Source: Cacajao melanocephalus
Lineage: Eukaryota > Chordata > Mammalia > Primates > Pitheciidae
Length of the DNA stretch: 64,000 bases
Reading direction: 5' to 3'
NCBI GenBank assembly: GCA_963573385.1
Contig: CAUYLG010071650.1
Span: 18,745 to 82,744 of the forward strand
The notes beneath the pieces are model-generated. The model searched no databases, was not told where the DNA came from, and saw only the letters and a program-made list of their open reading frames with translations. Shown here piece by piece: positions 36,116-47,865 of the stretch. A program made the position numbers and the translations under genes. Position 1 is the stretch's first letter. Each line of letters opens with the position of its first letter.

Positions 36116-37544
36116 TTGTGGACGATAAATACAGGATGCTTTATAAGAAGGGAAAAGAGATAAAAGTTAAGATTTAGGGATGTCAGATATATTGATAGTG
36201 TGGTTAAACTATGATCATTCTCACTTTCATCTTCAAGGTAGACTTATTTGCTCAAAAATTATCCATGCATTTTGATGAGATGTAACTTTTTATTTAAAAA
36301 ATTATTTTTTGATAAAGAAGTAGTAAATACTGGAAATTAAAACAATGACAACAACAAAATGGGATTTTGTAACAGAAAGTGCATGTGCATCCCTTTCTTC
36401 CATTTTCAGAGGAGCATATGAAAATCCAGGGGGGTAAAATGACTTCCTTAAGGTTGTAAAGGTATTTTGCAGTAGTTGTGCAGGTTTTTAAAATTTTCTC
36501 CTCTGTAGTCTTTTTCCTTTGCCATAAGGCTTCCTTTGTAATATATGGTGCCGTATGTCTAGTAATGACTCATAGATTAGGTTCACTGGCATTCTCTGAA
36601 TTTTATTCAATCCTTTAGAATATTTATGATGATTATGGAGGTGGCGTTTGGACAGGACCAGACAATCTTGGTTGCATACATATCTTCATCACCTCTCCCT
36701 TCCCTCTGCTAGGTATCACCCATCAGTTACAGCACCATATTCTTAGTGATCCCTGGAACAGTCCCCAAGTCCCTAACACAAGGATCTAGGCAGTTAGTTC
36801 AATCAATTGGGGTCTGTAAGAGAATTGAAACCTATTTTTCATCCCTTCAGGAGTTTGTACCCCTATTTCTTTTGCTTTTGGGGTCATTGCACTGGGCATT
36901 AATGCTCTGAGGAAGTTCATCAGCCATTTAACTGGAATCTTATCACTCATCATGTTCTGTAGATTATTACTGAGTAGGCAGTGCTTTGTTTTAAGAGCGC
37001 CTGTCTTTCCTGTGCTGAATTTATAATCATCTATGAGATGGTGTGCTGGATATTTATTTCCTACCCACCCTGGACTTTTCCCATTAATCTAACACTGTGC
37101 CGAAGCCTGCTTATAGATGGAGTATCTTCTACTTATAGATGGAACAATTTAGGCACCAAGAAGATAAATATATAGGCATAAGACAGAAAGTCAAGAGTGG
37201 AATGTGAGCCCTGGCTTCCCAAGCTTCAATACCAGCCTAATATACCTTTCTAACACCTATCACGCAGTGTTTTCTCAACTTCTCAGCTTTCACATACAGT
37301 TCTTTCTTTCTTTATGTTAATTTTCTCAAAGTTTAATAAAAATGATATTTATAAGATGATAAATTGTCTGAGGCTCAGCATGCCAGATGGCAGGAGCTGT
37401 AGGAGACCTATCTCATCAGGAGTAGAGACAGAATGGTGAAGGAATAGAGAAAGAGTGGGAGATACTGTAAAATGATAATGAAGGAATGGCGACTAGGTTA
37501 TTGTAACAGTTTTAGAAAGAAATTCCTGTTGGATTTAAAGATAT
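36116..37544. other. Mostly unassigned AT-rich sequence
   Basis: No gene recognised. 36395-36500 and 37085-37235 show weak antisense-MIR character (GTAAAATGACTTCCTTAAGGTTG; AGAGTGGAATGTGAGCCCTGGC) but are too decayed to call. Confidence 0.4.
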
Positions 37545-37720
37545 TTAGTAAATTGGTGATAGATATTCATTGTATGATTTCTTTATTTTCAATACTGCCC
37601 TAGGTATCTTGAACAAGATGATTAATATAGGTCCTTTTTTTTTTGAGAAGATTAAAATCTCATCGGAGAGATAAATACTTATAAAGGGTGTAGAGAAAAA
37701 TGTGAGTTGTATCTCCATCA
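37545..37720 (-). repeat. L2 LINE 3'-end remnant, antisense
   Basis: TTTCTTTATTTTCAATACTGCCCTAGG, AACAAGATGATTAATATAGG, GGAGAGATAAATACTTATAAAGGG. Order matches antisense L2 3'UTR; high divergence. Confidence 0.45.
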
Positions 37721-37899
37721 GTTTGCACATCTGATATTGGTGTCTCATCCTTCTGATCTTAGGTCTGGGATGGCACCACTAATGCCATCCCAGTCTGATG
37801 CCTGAGCACCACCTTGGCAGATCTCTCTCAACTTTGTTTTTGTCTTCTTAGTGATTGGTCACCAAGGATTATGCTTTCCTTGTTCTTTTATCCTCACCC

Positions 37900-38380
37900 A
37901 CTTGCAGAGGCACATGAAGATACTCATTAATTGTTGTAGTTTGGCTCTTGTAGCTCTTCCTTCCAATTCAGCCATTCGGCAAAATCAAATTCATCCCATC
38001 CTGACCTCACCCCCGGATTATTCTTCTCCCTTCCAATTTTTCAGTCCTGCCAGACCATTCATTCTGAAATAGCACTTTTCCCAAATTGTTTCCTTGCTGA
38101 AGAATTTATAGGTGTCTCCTATTGCCTATGCTGTGAAGTCTATATTAACTGCTTAGTTTTGAAGGCATTCTCATTATTTCCCTCGATCTCATCCATCTCT
38201 CTGTATCCATCATTATCCTCAAAACAAAGCTGGGGCTTCATTAAGGTCAATTTTTTGGTTCCTGTCTACTCTGATGTTCAACCTCATCTCTGGTATGTGG
38301 GATTCATAGTAGCCTCTACTTTGCTTTTCTATAGGCTACCGTGTGTCTTCCAACAAGCCTTCTTTCATTCATGAGTCAGT
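37900..38380 (+). repeat. L2 LINE, sense (divergent)
   Basis: CAGTCCTGCCAGACC, TATAGGTGTCTCCTATTGCCTATG and AAGGCATTCTCATTATTTCCC follow the sense L2 order ('..ggctccccattgcctacagaataaagtcc..'). Divergent with indels. Small frames in the region are spurious. Confidence 0.55.
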
Positions 38381-38519
38381 TAATCAACAGCTGTCTTCTA
38401 TGGAAATAAGATCAGGTAGACGTGATTCCTGCCTTGATCTCACACTAACCCAGCACTCTCAGCCCTGTGCTCAGTGCAGTGTTCTGTACATCTCTATTGA
38501 ACTGAATTGATGGCAGCCC

Positions 38520-38690
38520 CTCTACTGCATAATTTTGAGTGAATTACCTGACCTTTCTCTGCTTCAAGTTCCTTATCAATAAAACAAAAATAACAACAGT
38601 ACCATGCACACATATATGTAAAGTACCTAAAATAGTGCCTAGTTTGCTGTTAGCACTCATTAAACTTTAGCTATTATTATTGTTACATAG
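38520..38690 (+). repeat. MIR SINE, sense
   Basis: AATTACCTGACCTTTCTCTGCTTCAAGTTCC, then TATGTAAAGTACCTAAAATAGTGCCTAG, TTAGCACTCATTAAAC and TAGCTATTATTATTG are the MIR core and tail in order. Confidence 0.8.
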
Positions 38691-38739
38691 ATTCTACAAC
38701 CCACAACACATAGTGAAAATAATATATAGTCTCACATTG

Positions 38740-38905
38740 TCTTCTGATGTCTGTCTTTCATATCCTTAGCCTGTTCTCTCAACTGGTCTGGAAGCTTTGT
38801 ATGGAACCCATCCTTGTCTTTACTCTGGTGGAGCCCTCATAGTACCTTGTGCAAGGCTTGGGGTCTGTTCTCAGAAGATTCTTATTGACCAAGTGTGAGT
38901 TTGCA
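38740..38905 (+). repeat. L2 LINE 3' end, sense
   Basis: TCTGGAAGCTTTGTATGG, CATCCTTGTCTTTACTCTGG, CTCATAGTACCTTGTGCAAGGCTTGGGG and TCAGAAGATTCTTATTGACC match the L2 3'UTR progression. Confidence 0.5.
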
Positions 38906-39134
38906 TAAGGTCTTTCACATCTACTTCTATGGCCAGCATGAAAGAACGATGGGAAGTACATTGGATTGGTCCTCCCCAGAAACTGGCCAAATAGTGCAAG
39001 GAGGAGGAGAGTGAGTGATTACACAGAAGACAAAAATAGGCACTTTTTTAGGGTATTCGAGTTTATGTAAAAAGGGCTTTAGATAAGAAATTAATCTTGA
39101 AGCTGGAGGTCAAGATGTAAGAGGAGCATTTCTT

Positions 39135-39290
39135 GGGCTCCTTCTGTGTGTCAGGAGGAGCCTGATGCTTTTCCAGGACCACCTCATTTAATTTTCCCAA
39201 CAGCCCTGTATAGTGGATATTGTTATTCCTAGTCTATGTACCTGGAGCCTGGGGTTCAGACTTAATATTTGCCTGGCTGAACTCACCCAG
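39135..39290 (-). repeat. MIR SINE, antisense
   Basis: CTCCTTCTGTGTGTCAGG, ACCTCATTTAATTTTCCCAACAGCCCTGTATAG and TGGATATTGTTATTCCTAG match antisense MIR. The right part is more decayed. Confidence 0.65.
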
Positions 39291-41639
39291 ATAATCATCA
39301 GCTGGTTTTCCTGCTATACCAGGAAATGGTACAGCATGTGTGCTGTTTTGCTGTGTGACAGTTTGTAAGGAAGTCTAGCAAAGTCGTGTCACTTAATTGA
39401 ACTTAATGGGGCACGTACAGGCCATGTAACGTTAGCTGCCAACACCCAGTTTTGTTGTGCCTCTGATTAGCTCAAACTCTGCCTTACTTTAGGAACTTAG
39501 CCCCATAGAATCTCAAAGGTGGGTAAGTAAATGAGTTTGGCTTTGGTGCATATGAAAAGGGCAGGGATGTCCCATTGCTTAGGCAGCCCTTACACAGTAC
39601 AAGTATATAAGGTATGATTTGAGAGACATCCTGGTTATGATTTGAGAGACATGAATAGACACTCTTTCTTCTCTCCTGTCAAACACATCATGCTGGGTTA
39701 TAAGGAGTTTCTACATTACTTATTTCTTTGGGTAAAGATATTGGCAGTGACTTTTAAAAATAGACAGGTATCTTAGGAAAAGGAAACCACACGAAGCAAT
39801 TATTAGCTATCAGTATCCTGGCTCAGTGAGTGGACCTGTCATCCAGGGCCTGGATGGAATAGGAAGAAGGACAGATAATTTTTTATTGCAAAGAGAGGAA
39901 TGGAAAAACATGGGCACCAGAATGAGACTCCTTCTAGATAGCCAGGAAGAGTAGGTGGCTGTCACACACAGAGAGGCAGGGATACCATTGAGGATGGACA
40001 GGTAGCAGAGGTAAACTTTACTTATGTTCTTTAATGGAGCAGGGAGCCTGACCATCAAAGACAGAATGGGTATCATCAGTGGGCTTCCCTGCTTATCGGT
40101 TGTGGGTTGTACAGCACCTGACCTTATTTTGTGGAGGATTCTTTTCCTTGGGGTGATTTTTCATAAAGCGGCACTGCTCTGCATTTGCATTGGGTAAGAA
40201 CATCCTCTTTAGTCTAGAACAGCCTGCTGTGTTTGTCTTCTGGAGATGAGGCTCATTAACTGTCACAGTAAAGTGATTCTGGAGTGCCTCTCCGATAGGT
40301 CAGAAGGTCCTCCTGGGCTCAAGAGCTGATTATGGAGGGGAGGAAAGGTGAGAACAGTAAGTACATGATAATATTCTCTTAGTAGTATCTTGCTCCTTTT
40401 CCTCCCACACCAGAAATTCACCTTCCATCACACTTTATGAGTAAGACAATAATTAAACAAACTGTGCAATCATTAGGTTAAATCAAGCCAGGTAATTTTT
40501 ATTTCCAATCTCTTAAAACCTGCATTGAAGTTCTCAGACAACATAAAATAAATCCATTGGAACTTATCAGCTGCAAGTCTGTTTACCTGGGGCATGATAA
40601 CATGTACAGTTATCAGCCTTGTTTCTACTGCCAATTATTCTTATGACATAAACTCAGATTATGGGGCAGGAGCACGGGGAATAGAGCTGAACATGTTATG
40701 TCTTATATAACGCTAAAGCCAATTATTTGAGAATTTGACTTTGTTAAGACTTGGAACTGAAAGACTGTAAATTATCGTATAAAAAAATCTTCGCAACAGA
40801 GTTGAGTACTACATAAATCTTGCCCATCCTTTCTTCTAGAAGTGGAGGCAGAATGAGTGTAATACAGGGCTGCCCTTTTCAAATCTTGGCCATCAATTCA
40901 AATGTGCATCTTAGATGTGGCTCCAAGGGTTTTTTATCAAAGTGTGCCATGTAGGTTCTAGAGAGGATGAAGGTAGCCTTGGTGAGCTAGGTGAAGATAA
41001 AGGTCAAAGCATGTGATTATTTTATAAATCTGAGTAGATTAAAAATGGTTGATAGGAAATTATTTTCAAAGGATGAGTCAGTCTTCATTATGAAAAAGAC
41101 TCTTTAGCATGTGTATACTTACTATGCATTTCATTTCATTTCACTGGATATGTAATTTATGGTAATGGGAGGTACTTTGTTTTATGCATTGCTTCATTCG
41201 CATAAATTATCTCATTGCTTCATGAGGGTGAAATGTGATCCAATACGGCTTCTTTGGAAATTTCCCGAGAGAAAATTTTGTGAAAGCTGATACAGGCAAC
41301 AGGTGTGGGGTAAAGCACACTAAGAAGAAGGTCAGAAAGAAAGGAAAACCTTTGGCCTCACTGATATTTTTACATTTTGAAGTCATAGGATCATTCTATA
41401 GTTGCCAGTATAAAAGCATTTTTTTAGTCTCTCAAAATTTTGTTATAAGTTTCTTTATCAACCAGGTTTCTTTTTGTTTATATTTATGATTACTGTAAGT
41501 TTTTTGGAGGCTTATAAATAAGTCTTTCTGAAGTGAAAATATTAGGTTGTGGATCAGGTTTTCTAAAGAGACATTTCAGCCCAGATATAGTTCAATAACT
41601 TAAATGAGTGGTAATCTGGCCTCCTTTTTTAGTCATTTA
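39291..41639. other. Unassigned sequence
   Basis: No gene, RNA or repeat family recognised in about 2.3 kb. There is a small direct repeat, TATGATTTGAGAGACAT at 39613-39629 and 39636-39652 (period 23). Frames at 39810 and 41235 (88 and 84 residues) show no domain. Next to the 16-22 kb block this is one of the longer repeat-free stretches. Confidence 0.4.
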
Positions 41640-41649
41640 AACACACACA

Positions 41650-41697
<48 letters not shown>

Positions 41698-41712
41698 CAG
41701 AGAGAGACAGAG
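41640..41712. repeat. Compound (CA)n(GA)n microsatellite
   Basis: About 14 CA units, directly followed by about 11 GA units, then an interrupted GA/GACA tail. Likely length-polymorphic. The frame at 41604-41843 (residue runs of TH and RE) is a translation of this tract. Confidence 0.97.
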
Positions 41713-41770
41713 CTCTAGAAAACAGCTATCCAACAGAATTTTCTTTGGTAATGAAAATGCTTTCTATCTG

Positions 41771-42258
41771 TAGTGTCCAATACTGTAGCCCCAGGGTCCC
41801 CAACCCCCAGGCCACAAACAAGTACCGGTCCTTGGCCTGTTAGGAACCAGGCCGCACAGCAGGAGGTGAGCAGCATGCAAGCCAGCATTATGGCCTGGGC
41901 TCTGCCTCCTGTCAGATCAGCGGCAGCATTGGATGCTCGTAGGAGTGCAAACTCTACTGTGAGCTGTGCATGCAAGGGATCTAGGCTGTGTGCTCCTTAT
42001 GAGAATCTAATGCTGATGATCTGAGGTGGAGCAGTTTCATCCAGAAATAGCCCCTTCTCCAACCCTGTGGAAAAATATTCTTCCATGAAACTGGTCCTTG
42101 GTGCCAAAAAGGTTGGAGACTGCTGCTATATCCAGTAGTTATATATGGCCACTGAGTACTTGAAATTTATGTTTGGTAAATAAAAAACTGAATTTTAAAT
42201 TAAATATACTTTAATAGCCACCTGTGGCTAATAGCTACTATATTAGACGTGCAGTACT
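41771..42258 (+). mobile_element. Outer hAT-type MITE, split by MER1B
   Basis: TGTAGTGTCCAATACTGTAGCC before the MER1B resumes after it as TATATGGCCACTGAGTACTTGAAAT, AAAAACTGAATTTTAAATTAAATATACTTTAATAGCCACCTGTGGC and TAATAGCTACTATATTAGACG. The two outer ends are imperfect inverted repeats of each other (tgtccaata..gtagc / gctac..tattaGaca-type). I recognise this as a common mammalian non-autonomous hAT element but am unsure of its name. Confidence 0.7.
41792..42125 (+). mobile_element. MER1B-type hAT (Charlie) MITE, full length
   Basis: Starts CAGGGTCCCCAACCCCCAGGCC and ends AAAAAGGTTGGAGACTGCTG. In between are CCTGTTAGGAACCAGGCCGCAC, AGCAGGAGGTGAGCAGC, TCCTGTCAGATCAGCGGCAGC, CTCCTTATGAGAATCTAATGC and GATCTGAGGTGGAGCAG. 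About 334 bp, close to the expected length, with an 8-bp flanking pair CTGTAGCC / CTATATCC (6 of 8 match), as hAT target duplications predict. Most CpGs of the consensus have become TG/CA. The overlapping frames on both strands are spurious. Confidence 0.93.
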
Positions 42259-42261
42259 GGA

Positions 42262-42347
42262 ATCAGAGGTATGCACTGAATCCTAACTTCACTACCTTCT
42301 AGCTTGTGAACTGAGGCCAGTTATTTTCCTCTCTGCTTCAGTTTAGC
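42262..42347 (+). repeat. MIR SINE fragment, sense
   Basis: TGCACTGAATCCTAACTTCACTACC, TAGCTTGTGAACTGAGGCCAG, TTATTTTCCTCTCTGCTTCAG. Head and core of MIR only. Confidence 0.6.
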
Positions 42348-44499
42348 AGGCTTTCATTAAACTCCAAATTCCTAACCTCAATTTTAAAGAATTCTATGCT
42401 TCAAACCTAACCTGACTTTTCAGTCTTATCACTTATTATTCACCTCCATGTTTCCTAATTTCACACAAATTAGACTGTTTTTTTGAAAAAATGGCTTTTT
42501 TTCACCTATGTTAATAAAGGCTCTCAATTGCAAATTTAAAAAAATCAACTTCAATTATTTAAGAAAAAGGGGAATTTAATGTCCTTGGTATCAGGCATGC
42601 CTGGATCAAGAAAGCCATTTTATTCTATCTCTTTTTTTCTGATTTCCTTTGTATGACTATTATTTCTAGGTAGGCTTTTCCATGAAAAGTAATATGTAAG
42701 CACCAGGAGTCGCAAACATATCCCACCAGTTTAGCAACTGTTGGAACAAAGACAGAAGAACACCTCTCAGATGTCTTCTTGATAACTTTTATAGAAGTCT
42801 TGGATGTGAATCTCATTGGATTACATCCCTACCCATCCTTACATCAAGCAAAGTGGTTGGCGGTAGAATATATTGATTGGTCAAGCTTGGTTTCCATACC
42901 TGTCCTTGGTATCAGTCCAGGAAAATCATATGAACTGGGAAGAGTAAAGGTTATTTCCATAAAGGAAAATCAAAATCAAATACAGACAAAACCATAAATA
43001 GCAATCATGCCTCTTATTGCTCCCTCAATCCTTTGATCACCTAAAATCTACTAGTTATTTAAAGCTGTGGCAGAAATGTTAGCTGTCCATGTGATTTGGG
43101 CTCCTGTCTTACAAGAAAGAATTCTTGCTAGGAAACAGTTGCCTTACCATGGACTAAATTTAGCAACAGGCCTCTTCCTTCATCTCCCACCCTCTAGGAG
43201 GAACTAAATGACTCATTTTTTTAATGATAGGATATGAGTAAAAGTCTGTTCTATAAATCTCTCCCATAAACACTCCTCTCTTTCCCCAACTATTAGCTAG
43301 ATATTGATTCCCAGAGAAATCTTGGAAGCTGTATACTAAAGATGGCGAAGCCTCCATCAGCTTGGATCTTTGAATGTTAATGATTGTGTGAAGCAAACTG
43401 CACCCTGACATCTCCTTCCTCCTTCTGATAGATTTTTCACGAGTAAGATTTATGCTTCTGTTGTGTTAGCCAACCAAGACATTATCTACATCTGTTAGAG
43501 TATCTAGTTTTACCTTAATACAAAGACTAATTTCTAATTTGAACACCACTAATTTTTTTTCTGTCCCTAAGCTCCATTATACCCTCTTCTCAACTTTCAT
43601 CTCCACCCCAAAAAGCAATCTTTTCTTCCTTTGACTGTCTTAGTTCATGATACATTTTTGCACTGACTACATTGGCTTATATTTATGTATGCATTTATCT
43701 TATCTGTTATGTTTGATTTCTTTGGAAAAAAGTTAAAATCTAAAGGAAGCCAGAAAGGAAAAGATTTTTTTTTTATAACTGCCACTTTGTACTAGTATTT
43801 TCTTTCTTTACTTTTGGTTTACTACTACAACTCACCTCCTCTGACCCACTTTGGCTATTCAGTAAAGCCAACAAATGGCTGTTCCTTGCATAAAAAAAAC
43901 TGGAGAATGTGAATTAACCTCTATGTTTTGTCTACTTTGGCTGAGATGATTTAGTTTTGTTAGCAGCTAAGCCAGAAACTTGAATCCGATTCACTTGACT
44001 CCCTTTTTTCTAGTGTTTTTACCATCTATATGATGGTTATATATAAAATCATAAATAGATTTGGATCGGAATAAATAGCCAGGTGTGTAGAGTGGGAGAA
44101 CACTAGGCAGGTAGAAACTGGCTAAATGCTAAACTACAGAGGAAATAATGAGGAAAAATACCTCATAGCCAAAATAATAATCAAGAACTAAAATATTTCT
44201 AATGATAAATAATCAGAGCCTGTCCTTTTCTTTTTCCCCCCAAATGAAGACATCTTAGTTTATTAACCTGTTCACCTGTAAAGTCTGACCTTATGTTTCA
44301 GTCAGATGTGAATTTAACATTAACTGTCATGTTTGTAAGAAAAAAATTTATAAGGTTCTCATTCTCTCCATCCCAGCTTGATTAGCAAGAATAGTAATTT
44401 TACCAGTAGAGGGCTGGAACAATACTTATCATTTTTTTTTCTAACAGAGGGTTAGACTTGATTTGGACTGAAGGCAAAAACTTGAAGCTTTGTCAGTTA
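42348..44499. other. Unassigned AT-rich sequence
   Basis: No gene or clear repeat family. Short homopolymer runs occur. Frames at 42625-42816, 42779-42997 and 43160-43411 (63-83 residues) have no recognisable domain. Confidence 0.4.
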
Positions 44500-44869
44500 A
44501 AAGTGGCCAACTTAGTTGTAAGCAAATGGGAAAAACCTGTAGCTTTGCTAGTTTGAGGTTGTGGTCCTGATTGGGTGAGCGATAGACCATCCATGTTTAA
44601 CTGGAGAAACTTGGAAATGATACAGCATAGAGAGGATAGGATAAGCTCTCCACACATCCTAGCTAACTGGGAAACTATGCACATGCAAAGGGAAAACCCA
44701 AGAGAAGGCCAGAGGAAAATGAAGCCAATGAAGAATTGAAAACCTGTTGAACTTTGAATGCATTCCTCAACACACACACAGATTGGTAGAATGTTGAAGT
44801 TTTATACACATGAGGTGTTTGATCACAACCTCCACCCAAATCATTGGCTCACCACTAAAGTATGCAGGT

Positions 44870-45945
<1,076 letters not shown>

Positions 45946-46889
45946 GTTGGCATATGAGGTTTTAAGTATAATCACTATGAAACAGGAAAAAGTAGGGGGG
46001 GAAAAGCAGACATAATCACAGTGACAGAGGGATAAGATTAATTAAGGGAGAAAAGGAAGGAGAGGAAGACAGCTGGCCAGTGGCCTAAGGCCCAGGACCC
46101 CCATTAGATTTTGTACATGTACTAGTTTGTTGATTTGTGATAAATGTGGATGAGTTAATCTTATTTACCATGCTTCATGTCAATAATAACATGATCAAAA
46201 CTCTTATTTCCCCAAAGAAATAATTAGTGTATTTGCACAGAAAAAGTTCAGTTTCACCTACATCCATTTAAAATCAAAGACTTCTGGAACTGAGAGTGGC
46301 ACTCTGTGGAACTTTCAGGGTATAAAAACTTCCAAGGTTCGGGTCTTCACAACATAACTTCTTTCACAGTGCATTGTCTATAGTGGTGATTTCTGAACTT
46401 TTGTGTTTAAAATGTAGGTAATAGGGTCCCATGTATCTGTATCTCTAGGGTGGGGTTCAAGATTCTGAATTTTAACCAGCTCCCAACATGATTTAGTAAA
46501 GGTACTTGTTGAATCCCCCTCTGGAAGTACATAGTTTCAGAGCTTTCATCTTTGGCCTTTTTTTCTGTGTATAATATAATCTTTTTACATATAGGGGAAA
46601 CTCTTTTTTTATAATCATGACTCTGTTCTGAAATTCAATGACCTAAAATTGTCAGAAGGAAAGATACAAAAACTAATTTAAATGTCAGCAGATCAACAAA
46701 ATCTTCAATGTATTTAAATATTGGAAATGTTATCAAACAGAAATGAATGTTAGGCAACAAAATACAAAGCAGTTACTTGAGGAGCTGCCAAAACTATTTT
46801 CAGAGGTAAGAATCTGGATGACGCTATTCAATGCCAAATTCAATTTCCTCAGCTTGTGAGGAAATCTATATCTCACCAACCTCCACGAT
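45946..46889. other. Mostly unassigned; MER20-like remnant at 46383-46500
   Basis: No gene recognised. 46383-46500 (AGTGGTGATTTCTGAACTTTTG ... CTAGGGTGGGGTTCAAGATTCTG ... TTTTAACCAGCTCCCA) resembles a decayed antisense MER20-type MITE. A TATA-like TATAAAAAC occurs at about 46321, with no further promoter evidence. Confidence 0.4.
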
Positions 46890-47125
46890 GTTGTAGAAAG
46901 GTCAGGTGCTTTGGAATCTGACCTAAATTTGAATGCCAGACCAATTTTTCACAAGTGTGTTCCTTCGCATAAGTGTGCTACTTGGCCTTTTTGAGTTTTG
47001 TTTCTCTCACATACAATAGATGGATAAGAATACAGCTACACATGGGTGTAGAGGAGATTAAATAAGGAAATGCAAATAAAGTATCAGGTACAAGAATGTA
47101 CTTAATAAACACTGATTCTCTTTAA
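46890..47125 (+). repeat. MIR SINE, sense
   Basis: GTAGAAAGGTCAGGTGCTTTGGAATCTGACC, TACTTGGCCTTTTTGAGTTTTG and GAGGAGATTAAATAAGGAAATGC, then AAGTATCAGGTACAAGAATGTACTTAATAAACAC follow MIR order. Confidence 0.7.
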
Positions 47126-47540
47126 TACGTATTTGTAAGTACCCACATATGAAATTAAACTTGTAGCTGATAATGGAAAAGATACATTCTATATACCAGA
47201 GAATGAATTAGTAGGTAATAAAATGTACTGGTAACGTAAGGATGCAATTCAGGATACTGATGTCTTTTATCTGTTTCTCAGGGGACTAGATCTCCTTCCT
47301 CAATAGTCAAGGAGAAAGACAACACTCAGGTCCTCTAGATGTGTTTGGGGTAAGGGTGATGGGGCATTGTTCCTGTCTATCTGATGGGTTCTCAGTCTGA
47401 GGGCTGGCCCAGGGACCCCCTCCTTTAGTGCTAACCTGGCCTATTCACAGACCTGCATCCTTCCTATCACTCAAATCTCTTCCTTCTAGACACCCTTGCC
47501 CTCCCCGCCAGCAGATTTTGTTAAGAAAGACTTTGTTAAT

Positions 47541-47847
47541 GTCCAGGCACTGTGGCTCATGCCTGTAATCCTTGGACTTTGGGAGGCCAAAGCAGGCAGA
47601 GCACTTGGGGTTAGGAGTTTGAAGTCGGCCTGGCCAACATGGTGAAACCCCATCCCTACTAAAAATACAAAAAAATTAGACAGGCTTGGTGGCAGGCCCC
47701 TGTAATCCCAGCTACTCAGGAGGCTGAGGCAGGAGAATTGCTTGAATCCGGAAGGCAGAAGTTGGAGTAAGCCAAGATCGCACCACTGCACCCGAGCCTG
47801 GGCAACAGAATGAGACTCCATCTCAAAAAATAAATAAATAAATAAAA
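47541..47847 (+). mobile_element. Alu (AluS/J-like), sense
   Basis: Begins GTCCAGGCACTGTGGCTCATGC and ends in (AAAT)n plus A's. An 18-bp perfect target-site duplication, AAGAAAGACTTTGTTAAT, is at 47523-47540 and 47848-47865. The 111-residue minus-strand frame is the usual antisense-Alu open frame. Confidence 0.97.
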
Positions 47848-47865
47848 AAGAAAGACTTTGTTAAT

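Noticed and set aside
46315..46330. TATAAAAAC, TATA-box-like
   Set aside because: A single AT-rich word without initiator, CpG content or other promoter features.
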